Positions 16,970-25,367 of a stretch of DNA of 64,000 bases are shown one piece after another. This DNA is from Ignavibacteria bacterium (lineage in GTDB: Bacteria; Bacteroidota; Ignavibacteria; Tepidaquicellales; OLB5), in contig JADZAP010000042.1 of assembly GCA_020852705.1 (NCBI GenBank), positions 58,423 through 122,422 on the forward strand, given 5' to 3'. The notes beneath the pieces are model-generated. The model saw only the letters and a program-made list of their open reading frames with translations. It ran no database searches and was not told where the DNA came from. The translations under genes and the position numbers were made by a program. Each line of letters opens with the position of its first letter. Position 1 is the stretch's first letter.

Positions 16970-18253
16970 ATGAACTTTTTTGATAATTTTGTAATTCCGC
17001 AAAGTGGTAATCATATACTTTTGATAAAGTATATGCTGATAATTTCTTTAATACTCTTTACTCCTTATATATGTTTAATGCTTGGTGCAACTTTTTTATC
17101 TGATTATTTTTACAAAAAAGGTCGGTCTCAGGCAAATAACATTTTTACCAGATTTGCAAAAGATATAATAGAAAAATTAACATTTACCAAAAGTGCAGGT
17201 TTAGCTCTTGGAACAATTCCTCTGCTTTCAATAATTTTCGCTTATGCTCAATTGCTTTATGGTGCAAATACAATAGCTGTTAATTTTATGGTGCTTTCAT
17301 TACTATTAATTATTATAGCACTAAATAATGCATACAAATTTAGATCAATAATTGTACCTGAAAATGAATTTCACATGCATATAAGTAATGTTACAATTTC
17401 GGGTTCACTTTCTAAATACCTTCTCTTAGCTGGAATTTATATTTTTGCAGGCTCGGCAGCTTTGGCATCAAACCCTGATAGATGGGCTGCAACAGGAAAT
17501 ATAATGCAGGTAATATTTTCATGGGAAACGTTAATTTATTCTCTGGTATTTATTACCTTTTCAGGCATGATAACCGGTTCTGCAATATTGTTTTATTTCT
17601 TTAGCTGGCAGGGCGGATTAAAAGATATGCACAAAGATTACGAAACTTATGTAAAAAACTTTGCTTCACGCTTAACATTGATTTCTTCGGTTTTTTTCCC
17701 TGTTATGGTTTTTATGAATTTTATGAATCTTTCTGTTTCATCGCAAACACAAACAGCATTTTTATATCATTTTATATTTTTATTATTTACTCTTTTTGTC
17801 AGCATATATGTTTATTACATTGTTAGAAATTCTAACACAAAACCTTCTGCTTTAATTTTTTGTTTAATAATTATTGCCCTGCTAATAAATGTTATAAAAG
17901 ATCAAAATGCACTTGGAAATGCAATTAAGCCGCTTTCACCAAACAGAGAAAAAAATGCTTTAGCATTAGAAAATGAGATTAAAAGTAAAATTGTTTCTAC
18001 TTCCGATGTAGATGCTGCATCAATTTATAATACAAAATGTATTGCATGCCACAAATTTGACCAAAAATTAGTTGGACCTCCTTACAATGAAACAGTTCCT
18101 AAATTTAATGGAGATGTAAATAAACTTGCAGAGTTTATTTACAATCCGCAAAAAATAGATCCTGCTTATCCGCCTATGCCCAATCAGGGATTAAAGAAAA
18201 AGGAAGCACTTGCAATGGCTAAATGGCTTATTGACCAAGTAGGAAAAAAGTAA
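16970..18253 (+). CDS. Polytopic membrane protein with C-terminal cytochrome c domain
   Basis: Encodes 427 residues. The first 310 or so form about nine membrane helices, starting without a cleavable signal. The C-terminal 90 residues are a monohaem cytochrome c: CIACH at 357-361, with a candidate distal ligand Met403 in PPMPNQG. Two large AT-rich stretches of helix are broken by short charged loops. A membrane domain carrying its own c-type haem next to nitrate respiration genes suggests a quinol or periplasmic electron-transfer role, but I do not recognise the membrane part. It has its own promoter region (236-base gap from mobA). Confidence 0.75.
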   Translation: MNFFDNFVIPQSGNHILLIKYMLIISLILFTPYICLMLGATFLSDYFYKKGRSQANNIFTRFAKDIIEKLTFTKSAGLALGTIPLLSIIFAYAQLLYGANTIAVNFMVLSLLLIIIALNNAYKFRSIIVPENEFHMHISNVTISGSLSKYLLLAGIYIFAGSAALASNPDRWAATGNIMQVIFSWETLIYSLVFITFSGMITGSAILFYFFSWQGGLKDMHKDYETYVKNFASRLTLISSVFFPVMVFMNFMNLSVSSQTQTAFLYHFIFLLFTLFVSIYVYYIVRNSNTKPSALIFCLIIIALLINVIKDQNALGNAIKPLSPNREKNALALENEIKSKIVSTSDVDAASIYNTKCIACHKFDQKLVGPPYNETVPKFNGDVNKLAEFIYNPQKIDPAYPPMPNQGLKKKEALAMAKWLIDQVGKK

Positions 18254-18362
18254 ACTTAAGTAATATACGCTGGATGATGCTTAAGATTTTCGAGATATTT
18301 TATTTTTAATTAGTTAAATTACTAAATAAATTAACCAGTATTAAATTACTTTTAGTAAATTC

Positions 18363-19016
18363 TCAGAAATGTTCGTACAGCGGGACTTTTGAATCCATTT
18401 CATCAAACTCTTCTTCAGTGATAAATTTTTGAGCTAAAGGAAAAATTACATTATCTTCCCTAAAAATATGCAGCCTCAGATACTCTATTAATGCCTTTCC
18501 CTGTTCAATTGCTAAATCAAGCACTATCGTTCTTGAGTCAGCATCAGGCAGTCTGGAAGCAAGCCCAAAAAAGTTAAAGCAAACCGATGTAATCTGCATA
18601 AGCTTTACATGCTCGCTTTCTAAATTATCTACACCCGTCTTTGGAAATACCCCTTTTGAGTGTTCACCGTTTTCTAATAATCTTTTTTGAAGCAGCGGAA
18701 AAAGAATTTTCTCCTCTTTTACATTATGCAAAACCAACTTACTATCAATAAAAGAAAAAAATTGACTCAAACTTTTACTGATCTCGGGTTTTGAATCATT
18801 GCTGCCATCTTGAATACTTTTTAAAGTTTGCTCAAATTCATCCATTTGCTTTAAACTTGCTTTATGCTCATCTAAAAATTTTTGTATAAAAGGGTGAAAT
18901 TCTTCGTATTCAAACTTTTCTAATGCAGGCGGAGAATATGCATCGGGCGGGTCCATTGGAGATAATTCATCCGATGATTCTTTTTCTACAAATCTTTTTA
19001 TAGGGTCATTTTTCAT
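18363..19016 (-). CDS. Hemerythrin HHE-domain protein
   Basis: Encodes 217 residues, soluble. Two helical pairs carry the di-iron ligands: HPFIQKFLDEH, then LVLHNVKEEKILFPLL, ESEHVKLM, and LHIFREDNVIFPLA, the HxxxE-type pattern of hemerythrin-like proteins. This is close in size and layout to the iron-sulfur repair/NO-response proteins, but the N-terminal ScdA-like Cys domain is missing. Near nitrate reductase, a role in handling NO or oxygen is likely. It runs opposite to the preceding cytochrome gene. Confidence 0.85.
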   Translation of the reverse strand: MKNDPIKRFVEKESSDELSPMDPPDAYSPPALEKFEYEEFHPFIQKFLDEHKASLKQMDEFEQTLKSIQDGSNDSKPEISKSLSQFFSFIDSKLVLHNVKEEKILFPLLQKRLLENGEHSKGVFPKTGVDNLESEHVKLMQITSVCFNFFGLASRLPDADSRTIVLDLAIEQGKALIEYLRLHIFREDNVIFPLAQKFITEEEFDEMDSKVPLYEHF

Positions 19017-19162
19017 TTTTATCCTTCCTTAATTTCAGATTTTAATTTTTCGTTTATTCTTAAAACCTACTAAACATAAATAAAATTATATTAATTGAAT
19101 TTATAATTATTTATTTAAAAATAATTATTTAAATATTTATTAAAAATGTATCTTTTAGTGAG

Positions 19163-19591
19163 TTATTCAGTTAATTCTTTCTTATCAAAATATTTATCCA
19201 TAGAAAGATATCCGCTTCCAAAAAGAAAAAATATCATGAGCAAAACCAGCACAAGCATTGAAAGCTCAAAAGACTGTTCAACCTTTAATAAACCTTGCTT
19301 TAAATGAACAAAAAATACAGCTCCAAACAATACTGGTATTTGAAGCAAAGCCGCCAGCCTGGTATATAAACCAACTGCTAATAAAAGTCCGCCTACAATA
19401 TGTACTGTTATTACATAAGAAATAGACCAGTAAAACTCATTCAATCCGGCTATATGCGTTATTGCATCCGGATTCACTAATAAAATAATGCCGCGTATAA
19501 GCAGCGCAGAACCTAAGAAAATTCTGATTAACGAATACGCATAATCTGAATGGCTTTTAAACCATAAACCTGCTGATTTGAATATTTTCAT
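19163..19591 (-). CDS. DoxX-family membrane protein
   Basis: Encodes 142 residues with four membrane helices. YSLIRIFLGSALLIRGIILLVNPDA at the N-terminus and the VHIVGGLLLAVGLYTRLAALLQIPVLFGAVFFVH segment are the DoxX family core. Members are linked to quinone-dependent redox or sulfur stress in other bacteria, but no activity can be read from the sequence. It lies between the hemerythrin and TDT genes, same strand, with gaps of 100-150 bases. Confidence 0.8.
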   Translation of the reverse strand: MKIFKSAGLWFKSHSDYAYSLIRIFLGSALLIRGIILLVNPDAITHIAGLNEFYWSISYVITVHIVGGLLLAVGLYTRLAALLQIPVLFGAVFFVHLKQGLLKVEQSFELSMLVLVLLMIFFLFGSGYLSMDKYFDKKELTE

Positions 19592-19689
19592 TTTTATCTT
19601 TCATTTAAAAATTTTAACTGCATTTATTACAAAACTCTGTTTTAAATAAATTTTTACTGCTAAAAACATTACATTATGCAATATAAATA

Positions 19690-20784
19690 TTAAATATTTC
19701 TCCCAACAATAATTGTCATAATTCTTCTGAATAAACCTAAAAATGCTGCAAGCCATGCCATTAAAGCAATGTAAATGAAATATTTAGGAATAAAGAACAG
19801 GAAGGAAAGATTCATTGCTTCTGCTAATTGGAATGTACAAACAGTGTACATCCCAATTGGAAAAACAGCACCCCAATACAAAGGATCATATATTAATGGA
19901 AAACGTTTATAAACATGTCTCCATACAGCTAATATTATTAACATTGGGATCCACCAAGTGCCGGTTGCCCAATAAAAAATTGTAAATCCTTTAAGAAATG
20001 GAAGCAGCGAGAGTAGAAATGGGGCATCAGGAGTGTTTTTTATTAGCACTGCACCAGATAAAGTAGAAATCGCCATAGCTCCCATATTTATCCAATATGG
20101 AGGAGTTAGATCACTCGGTGAAAATTTGAAGAATGTATACCGATAGAATATTAACGAAATCATCCAGATGTATAACATACCACCCCACAACCACATTGAA
20201 AGAGCAAGAAAGTTCAGTTCAAGCTTGTATGGTTGTTCAAAATGAGTTGCAAGAAGTGCGCTAAGAACAGATATTGACTGAGTAGCCACAACTGATAACA
20301 GCCAGCCGCCTGTAATTCCTTCTGATAATGTTGGTTTTTTTTCTTTGACTGTTAAAACAGTAAAAATTAAATACATCAGGCAAATCCAGAAGAAAATTCC
20401 AACAACCCACAAAATGGCGGCAATTAAATAATTTTTATAGATTAAAATAAACTGACTGCCAAGTACACACGTTGCAGAAACTAATGTGAAAAAACCAATA
20501 CTTTGTGTATGGTCAACTATATCTGTAATTACTGCTTTAGTATATCTTACAATTCTAACTAAAAATAATATCCATAGAATAATATAAGCAATAAGATTGA
20601 ACCAGAACAAAATAACTGCAACTATACCTATACCTATATAATATGCTGCAATAGAAACAATACCTGTAGCCATAACCAGAGCAAAATATGCCGGTGATAG
20701 CTCATAAATACTTTCGCTGATTCTGGTTAAAAAATATTTACTTTCGTTAACTTTTTTATTATCTGTATTATTTTCGGTTTTCAT
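19690..20784 (-). CDS. TDT-family transporter (TehA/SLAC1-like anion channel fold)
   Basis: Encodes 364 residues with ten predicted membrane helices. SPAYFALVMATGIVSIAAYYIG at the start of the first helix is the family signature, and the repeating helix pairs fit the TehA/SLAC1 fold, which moves dicarboxylates, sulfite, nitrate or chloride depending on the member. Beside narK-narC, a nitrite or nitrate exit function is possible but unproven. It is 72 bases downstream of narK, perhaps the last gene of the nar operon or in its own unit. Confidence 0.8.
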   Translation of the reverse strand: MKTENNTDNKKVNESKYFLTRISESIYELSPAYFALVMATGIVSIAAYYIGIGIVAVILFWFNLIAYIILWILFLVRIVRYTKAVITDIVDHTQSIGFFTLVSATCVLGSQFILIYKNYLIAAILWVVGIFFWICLMYLIFTVLTVKEKKPTLSEGITGGWLLSVVATQSISVLSALLATHFEQPYKLELNFLALSMWLWGGMLYIWMISLIFYRYTFFKFSPSDLTPPYWINMGAMAISTLSGAVLIKNTPDAPFLLSLLPFLKGFTIFYWATGTWWIPMLIILAVWRHVYKRFPLIYDPLYWGAVFPIGMYTVCTFQLAEAMNLSFLFFIPKYFIYIALMAWLAAFLGLFRRIMTIIVGRNI

Positions 20785-20856
20785 AAAAAAAAGCAGTAAA
20801 AAACTTCATATGCATTCCGCTAAAAGATATATTAGAGGTTTCAAACTTAAAGTTAT

Positions 20857-22365
20857 TTACTGTTGTTCAATTTTCTTTATCAACTCAGGTACTTCTTTCT
20901 TCATCATTTTTGTAACCACTTTATGCATGCTAAATATACATATTACTGAAAGTACAAGTAGTAACATCCAGTTCGTTGTCCAAAGTCCCGTTAACTCTAA
21001 TAAAAACCCAAATATAATTGGAGAGAAAAATCCGCCTAATGCTCCTAAAACTCCTACCATTCCGCCAACTACCCCAACTTCATTTGGAAAGTAATTTGGA
21101 ATGTGCTTGTAAACTGCTGCTGCACCTATTCCCCAAAATATTGCCATTATAAATAATATACCGGTGAAGATCCAAATATTGGCTCTAAAATAAACACGTG
21201 TAATACCTTTTGCTAGAAGCTGTTTCTTTACAATCTTATCGCCAACATTTACAACCGGTTGGTTCCATGATTGTTTTGTAGGAAAAATTAGAGATTTATT
21301 TTCCAGATCTTCTGATTCCTGTTTGTTTGCAATATTAAGTGTCAGTTTTCCTTCCGAAATAAGTGAATATTTTTGTTCATCAACAATAATTATTGTATCA
21401 GAAACATAACTTACTGTACCATCTTTTATTGCTGTAACACCGTTTCCAAGGGTATATACTTCCATTCTCGGAAAAATAAGAAGAAAACAACAAACACAGG
21501 AGGCTCCAAATACCCAGTATAACACTTTTCTGGCACCATATTTATCAGAAATTAATCCGCCGGCTGCCCTGATTAATGCTGCAGGAAAACTAAAAAGAGT
21601 TGCAAGCATACCTGCAGTAATAAGTGAGACTGAATACACATTCAGATAATATCCTATTAGCCATTGTGAAAGAGCTACAAAACTTCCGAATACTAAATAA
21701 TAATAAAGTCCAAAACGCCATACTCTTGCTTGCTTTAAAGGCGAAAGTAATTGAGAAATGGTTTTACTTCCCTGTTCTGCTTTTTTGTGGTTTGCAAATA
21801 TCAGGAATATAATTCCCATTGCTAAAAGTAAATAAGCATATAATTCAGGTAGCTTAATCCAGTTTTTAAGGTTACTGCCGTAATCGGTTAGATTTCTAAG
21901 TAATATTGGTGAAATAAAGGTCGTTAAAGCTGCACCAAGACTTCCTGCCCCAAATATTCCAAGCACAGTGCCCTGCTTTTTTTGAGGAAACCAAATTGAA
22001 GTATATGCAACACCAACTGCAAAACTAGAACCGGTAACACCAAAGCTTAAACTTAATAAGAGAAACGAAGTAAAGCTGTTTGCATAAGAAAGGAAATACA
22101 TGGGAACAGCACTTAAAATCAGAATTCCACCCATGATATATTTACCGCCAAACCTATCTGTCAGTAATCCTGCGGGAAGTCTTAAAAGAGCTCCTGTAAG
22201 CACTGGGGCTCCTAATAAAAGCCCGACTTGTGAACTATTCCATTCAAAAATACCATTATCTTTTAAGAATGAAACAAGCACACCATTAATTGTCCACGCT
22301 GCAAAACAAACGGTAAAGGCAAGAGTATTAAGAGCTAAAATTTTATAAGCTCTAACCCTTTCCAT
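20857..22365 (-). CDS. narK: Nitrate/nitrite transporter NarK (MFS) with an inserted soluble domain
   Basis: Encodes 502 residues in the NNP branch of the MFS. The two nitrate signatures are recognisable: GVTGSSFAVGVAYTSIWFP (109-127) and GIGAAAVYKHIPNYFP (412-427) followed by the GGMVGVLGALGGF helix. Between the helices ending near 300 and starting near 395 there is about 95 residues of hydrophilic, beta-rich sequence, including a VVNVGDKIVKKQLLAKG segment (371-387) that resembles half of a lipoyl/barrel-sandwich fold. Typical NarK has no such insert. It is 5 bases from narI and so part of the operon; it takes up nitrate and/or exports nitrite. Confidence 0.88.
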   Translation of the reverse strand: MERVRAYKILALNTLAFTVCFAAWTINGVLVSFLKDNGIFEWNSSQVGLLLGAPVLTGALLRLPAGLLTDRFGGKYIMGGILILSAVPMYFLSYANSFTSFLLLSLSFGVTGSSFAVGVAYTSIWFPQKKQGTVLGIFGAGSLGAALTTFISPILLRNLTDYGSNLKNWIKLPELYAYLLLAMGIIFLIFANHKKAEQGSKTISQLLSPLKQARVWRFGLYYYLVFGSFVALSQWLIGYYLNVYSVSLITAGMLATLFSFPAALIRAAGGLISDKYGARKVLYWVFGASCVCCFLLIFPRMEVYTLGNGVTAIKDGTVSYVSDTIIIVDEQKYSLISEGKLTLNIANKQESEDLENKSLIFPTKQSWNQPVVNVGDKIVKKQLLAKGITRVYFRANIWIFTGILFIMAIFWGIGAAAVYKHIPNYFPNEVGVVGGMVGVLGALGGFFSPIIFGFLLELTGLWTTNWMLLLVLSVICIFSMHKVVTKMMKKEVPELIKKIEQQ

Positions 22366-22370
22366 ATTAT

Positions 22371-23099
22371 TTAATTGTTCATTGGTTTGGTTACTCCCCA
22401 GTCTTCTTCGGGGTTACGTACTCGATCTTTAGATCTATACCAAATAACTTTTTGATATGGTCTCCAGATATAACTAAATGGCGGAACAAGAAAATGAACT
22501 AATCTTGAAAATGGTATAAGCAGTACAATTGTATATGCTCCAATAATATGAAGTCTGATAATTAAAGGAAGCTGGCTAACAGCCTGAATATCCGGCTGAA
22601 ACGTAAAAATTGAAATTAAATATGGGCTCAGCACAGATGCAAACCAGGATGAACCCCATCTGTAATCATATGCAATCCATAATCCTAAAATTATCTGTGC
22701 AAGCAGTAAAAACTCAACTAAAAAATCCATCCTGCTAGTAACAATTCTAAGCCGGGAATTTGTTATTCTTCTGATAATCAGCATTATTAGTCCAAACAGA
22801 GTTGATAAACCGAGCATAAATGCACCCACTTCAAGAATTAATAATCTTACTGGAATGCTGTTCCAAGATAATATTTCTTTTGGCAAGAGAAATACCATTA
22901 GATGCCCAAGAAATATCATTACAATACCAACATGAAATGGTATAGATCCCCAAAATAACCTTTTGTTTTCAAGAAATTCAGATGAGAGTGATGAATATTT
23001 AAAGGGAACATATTTATATCTCAATATAGACCCGATTAAAAAGATAAATAATGCAACATATGGTAATACTATAAAAAACAAAATATCAAATGTGCTCAT
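22371..23099 (-). CDS. narI: Respiratory nitrate reductase gamma subunit NarI (cytochrome b)
   Basis: Encodes 242 residues with five membrane helices. It anchors NarGH and passes quinol electrons through two b haems. The haem-ligand histidines are found in FHVGIVMIFLGHLMVF and in LRLHIIGAYTIVLLIPFSRLVHFL, matching the family. It sits 15 bases after narJ and 5 before narK. The C-terminal tail (YRSKDRVRNPEEDWGVTKP) faces the cytoplasm. Confidence 0.93.
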   Translation of the reverse strand: MSTFDILFFIVLPYVALFIFLIGSILRYKYVPFKYSSLSSEFLENKRLFWGSIPFHVGIVMIFLGHLMVFLLPKEILSWNSIPVRLLILEVGAFMLGLSTLFGLIMLIIRRITNSRLRIVTSRMDFLVEFLLLAQIILGLWIAYDYRWGSSWFASVLSPYLISIFTFQPDIQAVSQLPLIIRLHIIGAYTIVLLIPFSRLVHFLVPPFSYIWRPYQKVIWYRSKDRVRNPEEDWGVTKPMNN

Positions 23100-23114
23100 T
23101 GGATATAGATTAAA

Positions 23115-23780
23115 TTATTTTAAACGTTCTATTTCAACTTCATTTTGGATCGATTTTAAAAAGTCTGAAACTTGTTTGGGCTTTGAACTGCTATCAATAT
23201 CAAAATCATTTTTTAAAACTATTTGAAATGCTTTTAATGCATTATAATATATAACTACATATTTCTCTGATGTTTCTAGCAAAGTATGCTGATGTTTTTT
23301 ATATAGTTCATTTTTACTTTCAATTCTTTCCGGTCCAAATTCAATTATCATTTTATTTAAAGCGGGACTGATAATATTGCTTATCATTTCTTCTATTAAT
23401 TCTTCATCTTTTATTTTAGGTAAAAGACGCAGAAGTTTTGGCAAATGATCAGCTAGCTGATTATCTAAAACAGTGCCGGCAATAGAATGCTCCCGGTTTA
23501 AATTAGAAAGAAGTTCACCCCTTTTGTAATCATCACCAAATATTACATAACCTAAATCTAGCGTTGTAATTGCCTGAACATCAAAGGTTCTTGTATATAT
23601 TTCCTGCTGTTCATTTAAAATTGTAATTGCAGCATACTCAGTAAAAGGTTTAAGTTCTTCAGCTGCTTCTGGATATTTTGCATTGAGCAGTGACTGTACC
23701 GTATTTATTTTTTCTGAAAAATAAATACCGGGATACTCAAACAACTCTGCAATTGTATTATAATGCTCTAAATTTACCAT
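23115..23780 (-). CDS. narJ: Nitrate reductase assembly chaperone NarJ
   Basis: Encodes 221 residues, all helical, of the TorD/NarJ family that holds NarG during Mo-cofactor insertion. LFEYPGIYFSEK and the LPKLLRLLPKIKDEELIEEM segment are typical. It starts 2 bases after the end of narH, so it is translated with it. Confidence 0.9.
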   Translation of the reverse strand: MVNLEHYNTIAELFEYPGIYFSEKINTVQSLLNAKYPEAAEELKPFTEYAAITILNEQQEIYTRTFDVQAITTLDLGYVIFGDDYKRGELLSNLNREHSIAGTVLDNQLADHLPKLLRLLPKIKDEELIEEMISNIISPALNKMIIEFGPERIESKNELYKKHQHTLLETSEKYVVIYYNALKAFQIVLKNDFDIDSSSKPKQVSDFLKSIQNEVEIERLK

Positions 23781-23782
23781 CT

Positions 23783-25333
23783 TTATAAACCTCTTGCGGG
23801 ACTTTCTATAAATCCAAATCCCGTTGAACCTTTATTATCGCCTGTAAATTCCAGCATTTCAATTGCCTGTTCTCTATGAGTAGCGGGAATTACAAACCTG
23901 TCATCAAATTTAGCAAGTGATGTAAGATTATAAATGTCATCAGCAGTTTGTGCATCAAGACCGGTTTCGTTTAATACAGAATCTGCTCTTTCATTCGTAA
24001 TATCGCCTACTGTAACTCTCCTTCTGTGAACCCTTACAGCCATAAGCTTTTTTAATACATTCTTTACTTTTTCTTCATCTCCTGCGCTGAACAGATTTGC
24101 TAAATATTTTAACGGTATTCTTGCCTGATCTATTGTTCCCCATAAATCTTCTGTACTTGTATCATAAAGCCAGTTATCCGGCCAGTATTTCGCCCTTTTA
24201 TCCATCTTCTTTGACTGTTCATCATTATTAACCGTTTGCAGCTTTGCCATTACCGGTAATAATGGCGGAACATAAAACAACATTGGTAATGTTCTGAACT
24301 CAGGATGTAACGGCAGTGCCATTCCCCAACGTTTCACAAATTTATAAACAGGTGAATATTGTGCTGCTTTAATAGTTGAATCAGGAATCCCGTTAGACTT
24401 TGCTTTTTCAATTACTGACTCATCAAATGGATCAAGCAGCATATCTAATTGCTGATCTACAAGATCTTTTTCGTCACATGATGCAACAGTTTGTACCCTG
24501 TCTGCATCATAAAGCATTACTCCCAAATATCTGATCCTTCCGACACAAGAATGCATACATGCAGGTGCATATCCTGCTTCTATTCTTGGATAGCATAAAA
24601 TACATTTTTCTGATTTACCGGTACTCCAGTTGTAATAAGATTTTTTATAAGGACAAGCTGTTACACACATCCTCCAAGCTCTGCAAACTTCCTGATTGAT
24701 AAGTACAATGCCGTCTTCACCCCTTTTATATATTGCTCCTGAGGGACATGATGCAATACAGGCAGGATTTAGGCAATGATTACAAATTCTTGGAAGATAA
24801 AAGAATGCCATTTTTTCTAATTGAAACATCGCTTCACGTTCAGCTTCAGATAACCCCGCCATATTAGGATCATTTCTTGCATAGTCCGGTGTTCCGCTTA
24901 AATCGTCATCCCAGTTAGGTCCCATCTTAATATTGATTGGCTTACCGGTGATAAGTGAAACCGGCCTAGCTGTCGGCTGATCATCCATTGCAGGAGCTTC
25001 TATCAAGTCGAGATATTTGTATGTAAATGGCTCGTAGTAATCATCAATAACAGGTAAATTTGGATTATGAAAAATATTTACTAAACCTCTCATTTTACCC
25101 GCGCCCCTTAAAGCTATTCCGTCATCATTCTTTTTCCAGCCGCCGTTATAAACACTTTGATCTTCCCATTTTGTCGGATAACCTGTGCCGGGTTTTGTTT
25201 CAACATTATTCCACCACATATATTCAGCACCTTTTCTGTCTGTCCAGATATTTTTGCAGGCAATAGAACATGTATGACACCCGATACATTTATCTAAGTG
25301 AAAAACCATTGAAATTTGTGATCTTACGTCCAT
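23783..25333 (-). CDS. narH: Respiratory nitrate reductase beta subunit NarH
   Basis: Encodes 516 residues. Four cysteine groups bind the iron-sulfur clusters: CIGCHTCSIACKN (N-terminal), CNHCLNPACIASCP, CRAWRMCVTACPYKK and CILCYPRIEAG...CMHSCVGR. The CRAW variant is the tryptophan-containing [3Fe-4S] site of NarH. The subunit passes electrons from NarI to NarG at the cytoplasmic face. It is 34 bases from narG and 2 from narJ. Confidence 0.95.
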   Translation of the reverse strand: MDVRSQISMVFHLDKCIGCHTCSIACKNIWTDRKGAEYMWWNNVETKPGTGYPTKWEDQSVYNGGWKKNDDGIALRGAGKMRGLVNIFHNPNLPVIDDYYEPFTYKYLDLIEAPAMDDQPTARPVSLITGKPINIKMGPNWDDDLSGTPDYARNDPNMAGLSEAEREAMFQLEKMAFFYLPRICNHCLNPACIASCPSGAIYKRGEDGIVLINQEVCRAWRMCVTACPYKKSYYNWSTGKSEKCILCYPRIEAGYAPACMHSCVGRIRYLGVMLYDADRVQTVASCDEKDLVDQQLDMLLDPFDESVIEKAKSNGIPDSTIKAAQYSPVYKFVKRWGMALPLHPEFRTLPMLFYVPPLLPVMAKLQTVNNDEQSKKMDKRAKYWPDNWLYDTSTEDLWGTIDQARIPLKYLANLFSAGDEEKVKNVLKKLMAVRVHRRRVTVGDITNERADSVLNETGLDAQTADDIYNLTSLAKFDDRFVIPATHREQAIEMLEFTGDNKGSTGFGFIESPARGL

Positions 25334-25367
25334 ATTTTTATTTTAATTATTTATTCAAAATTATATT

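Noticed and set aside
18363..19016. Full iron-sulfur cluster repair protein (RIC/YtfE)
   Set aside because: The di-iron helices fit, but the N-terminal Cys domain of that family is missing, so only hemerythrin-domain is claimed.
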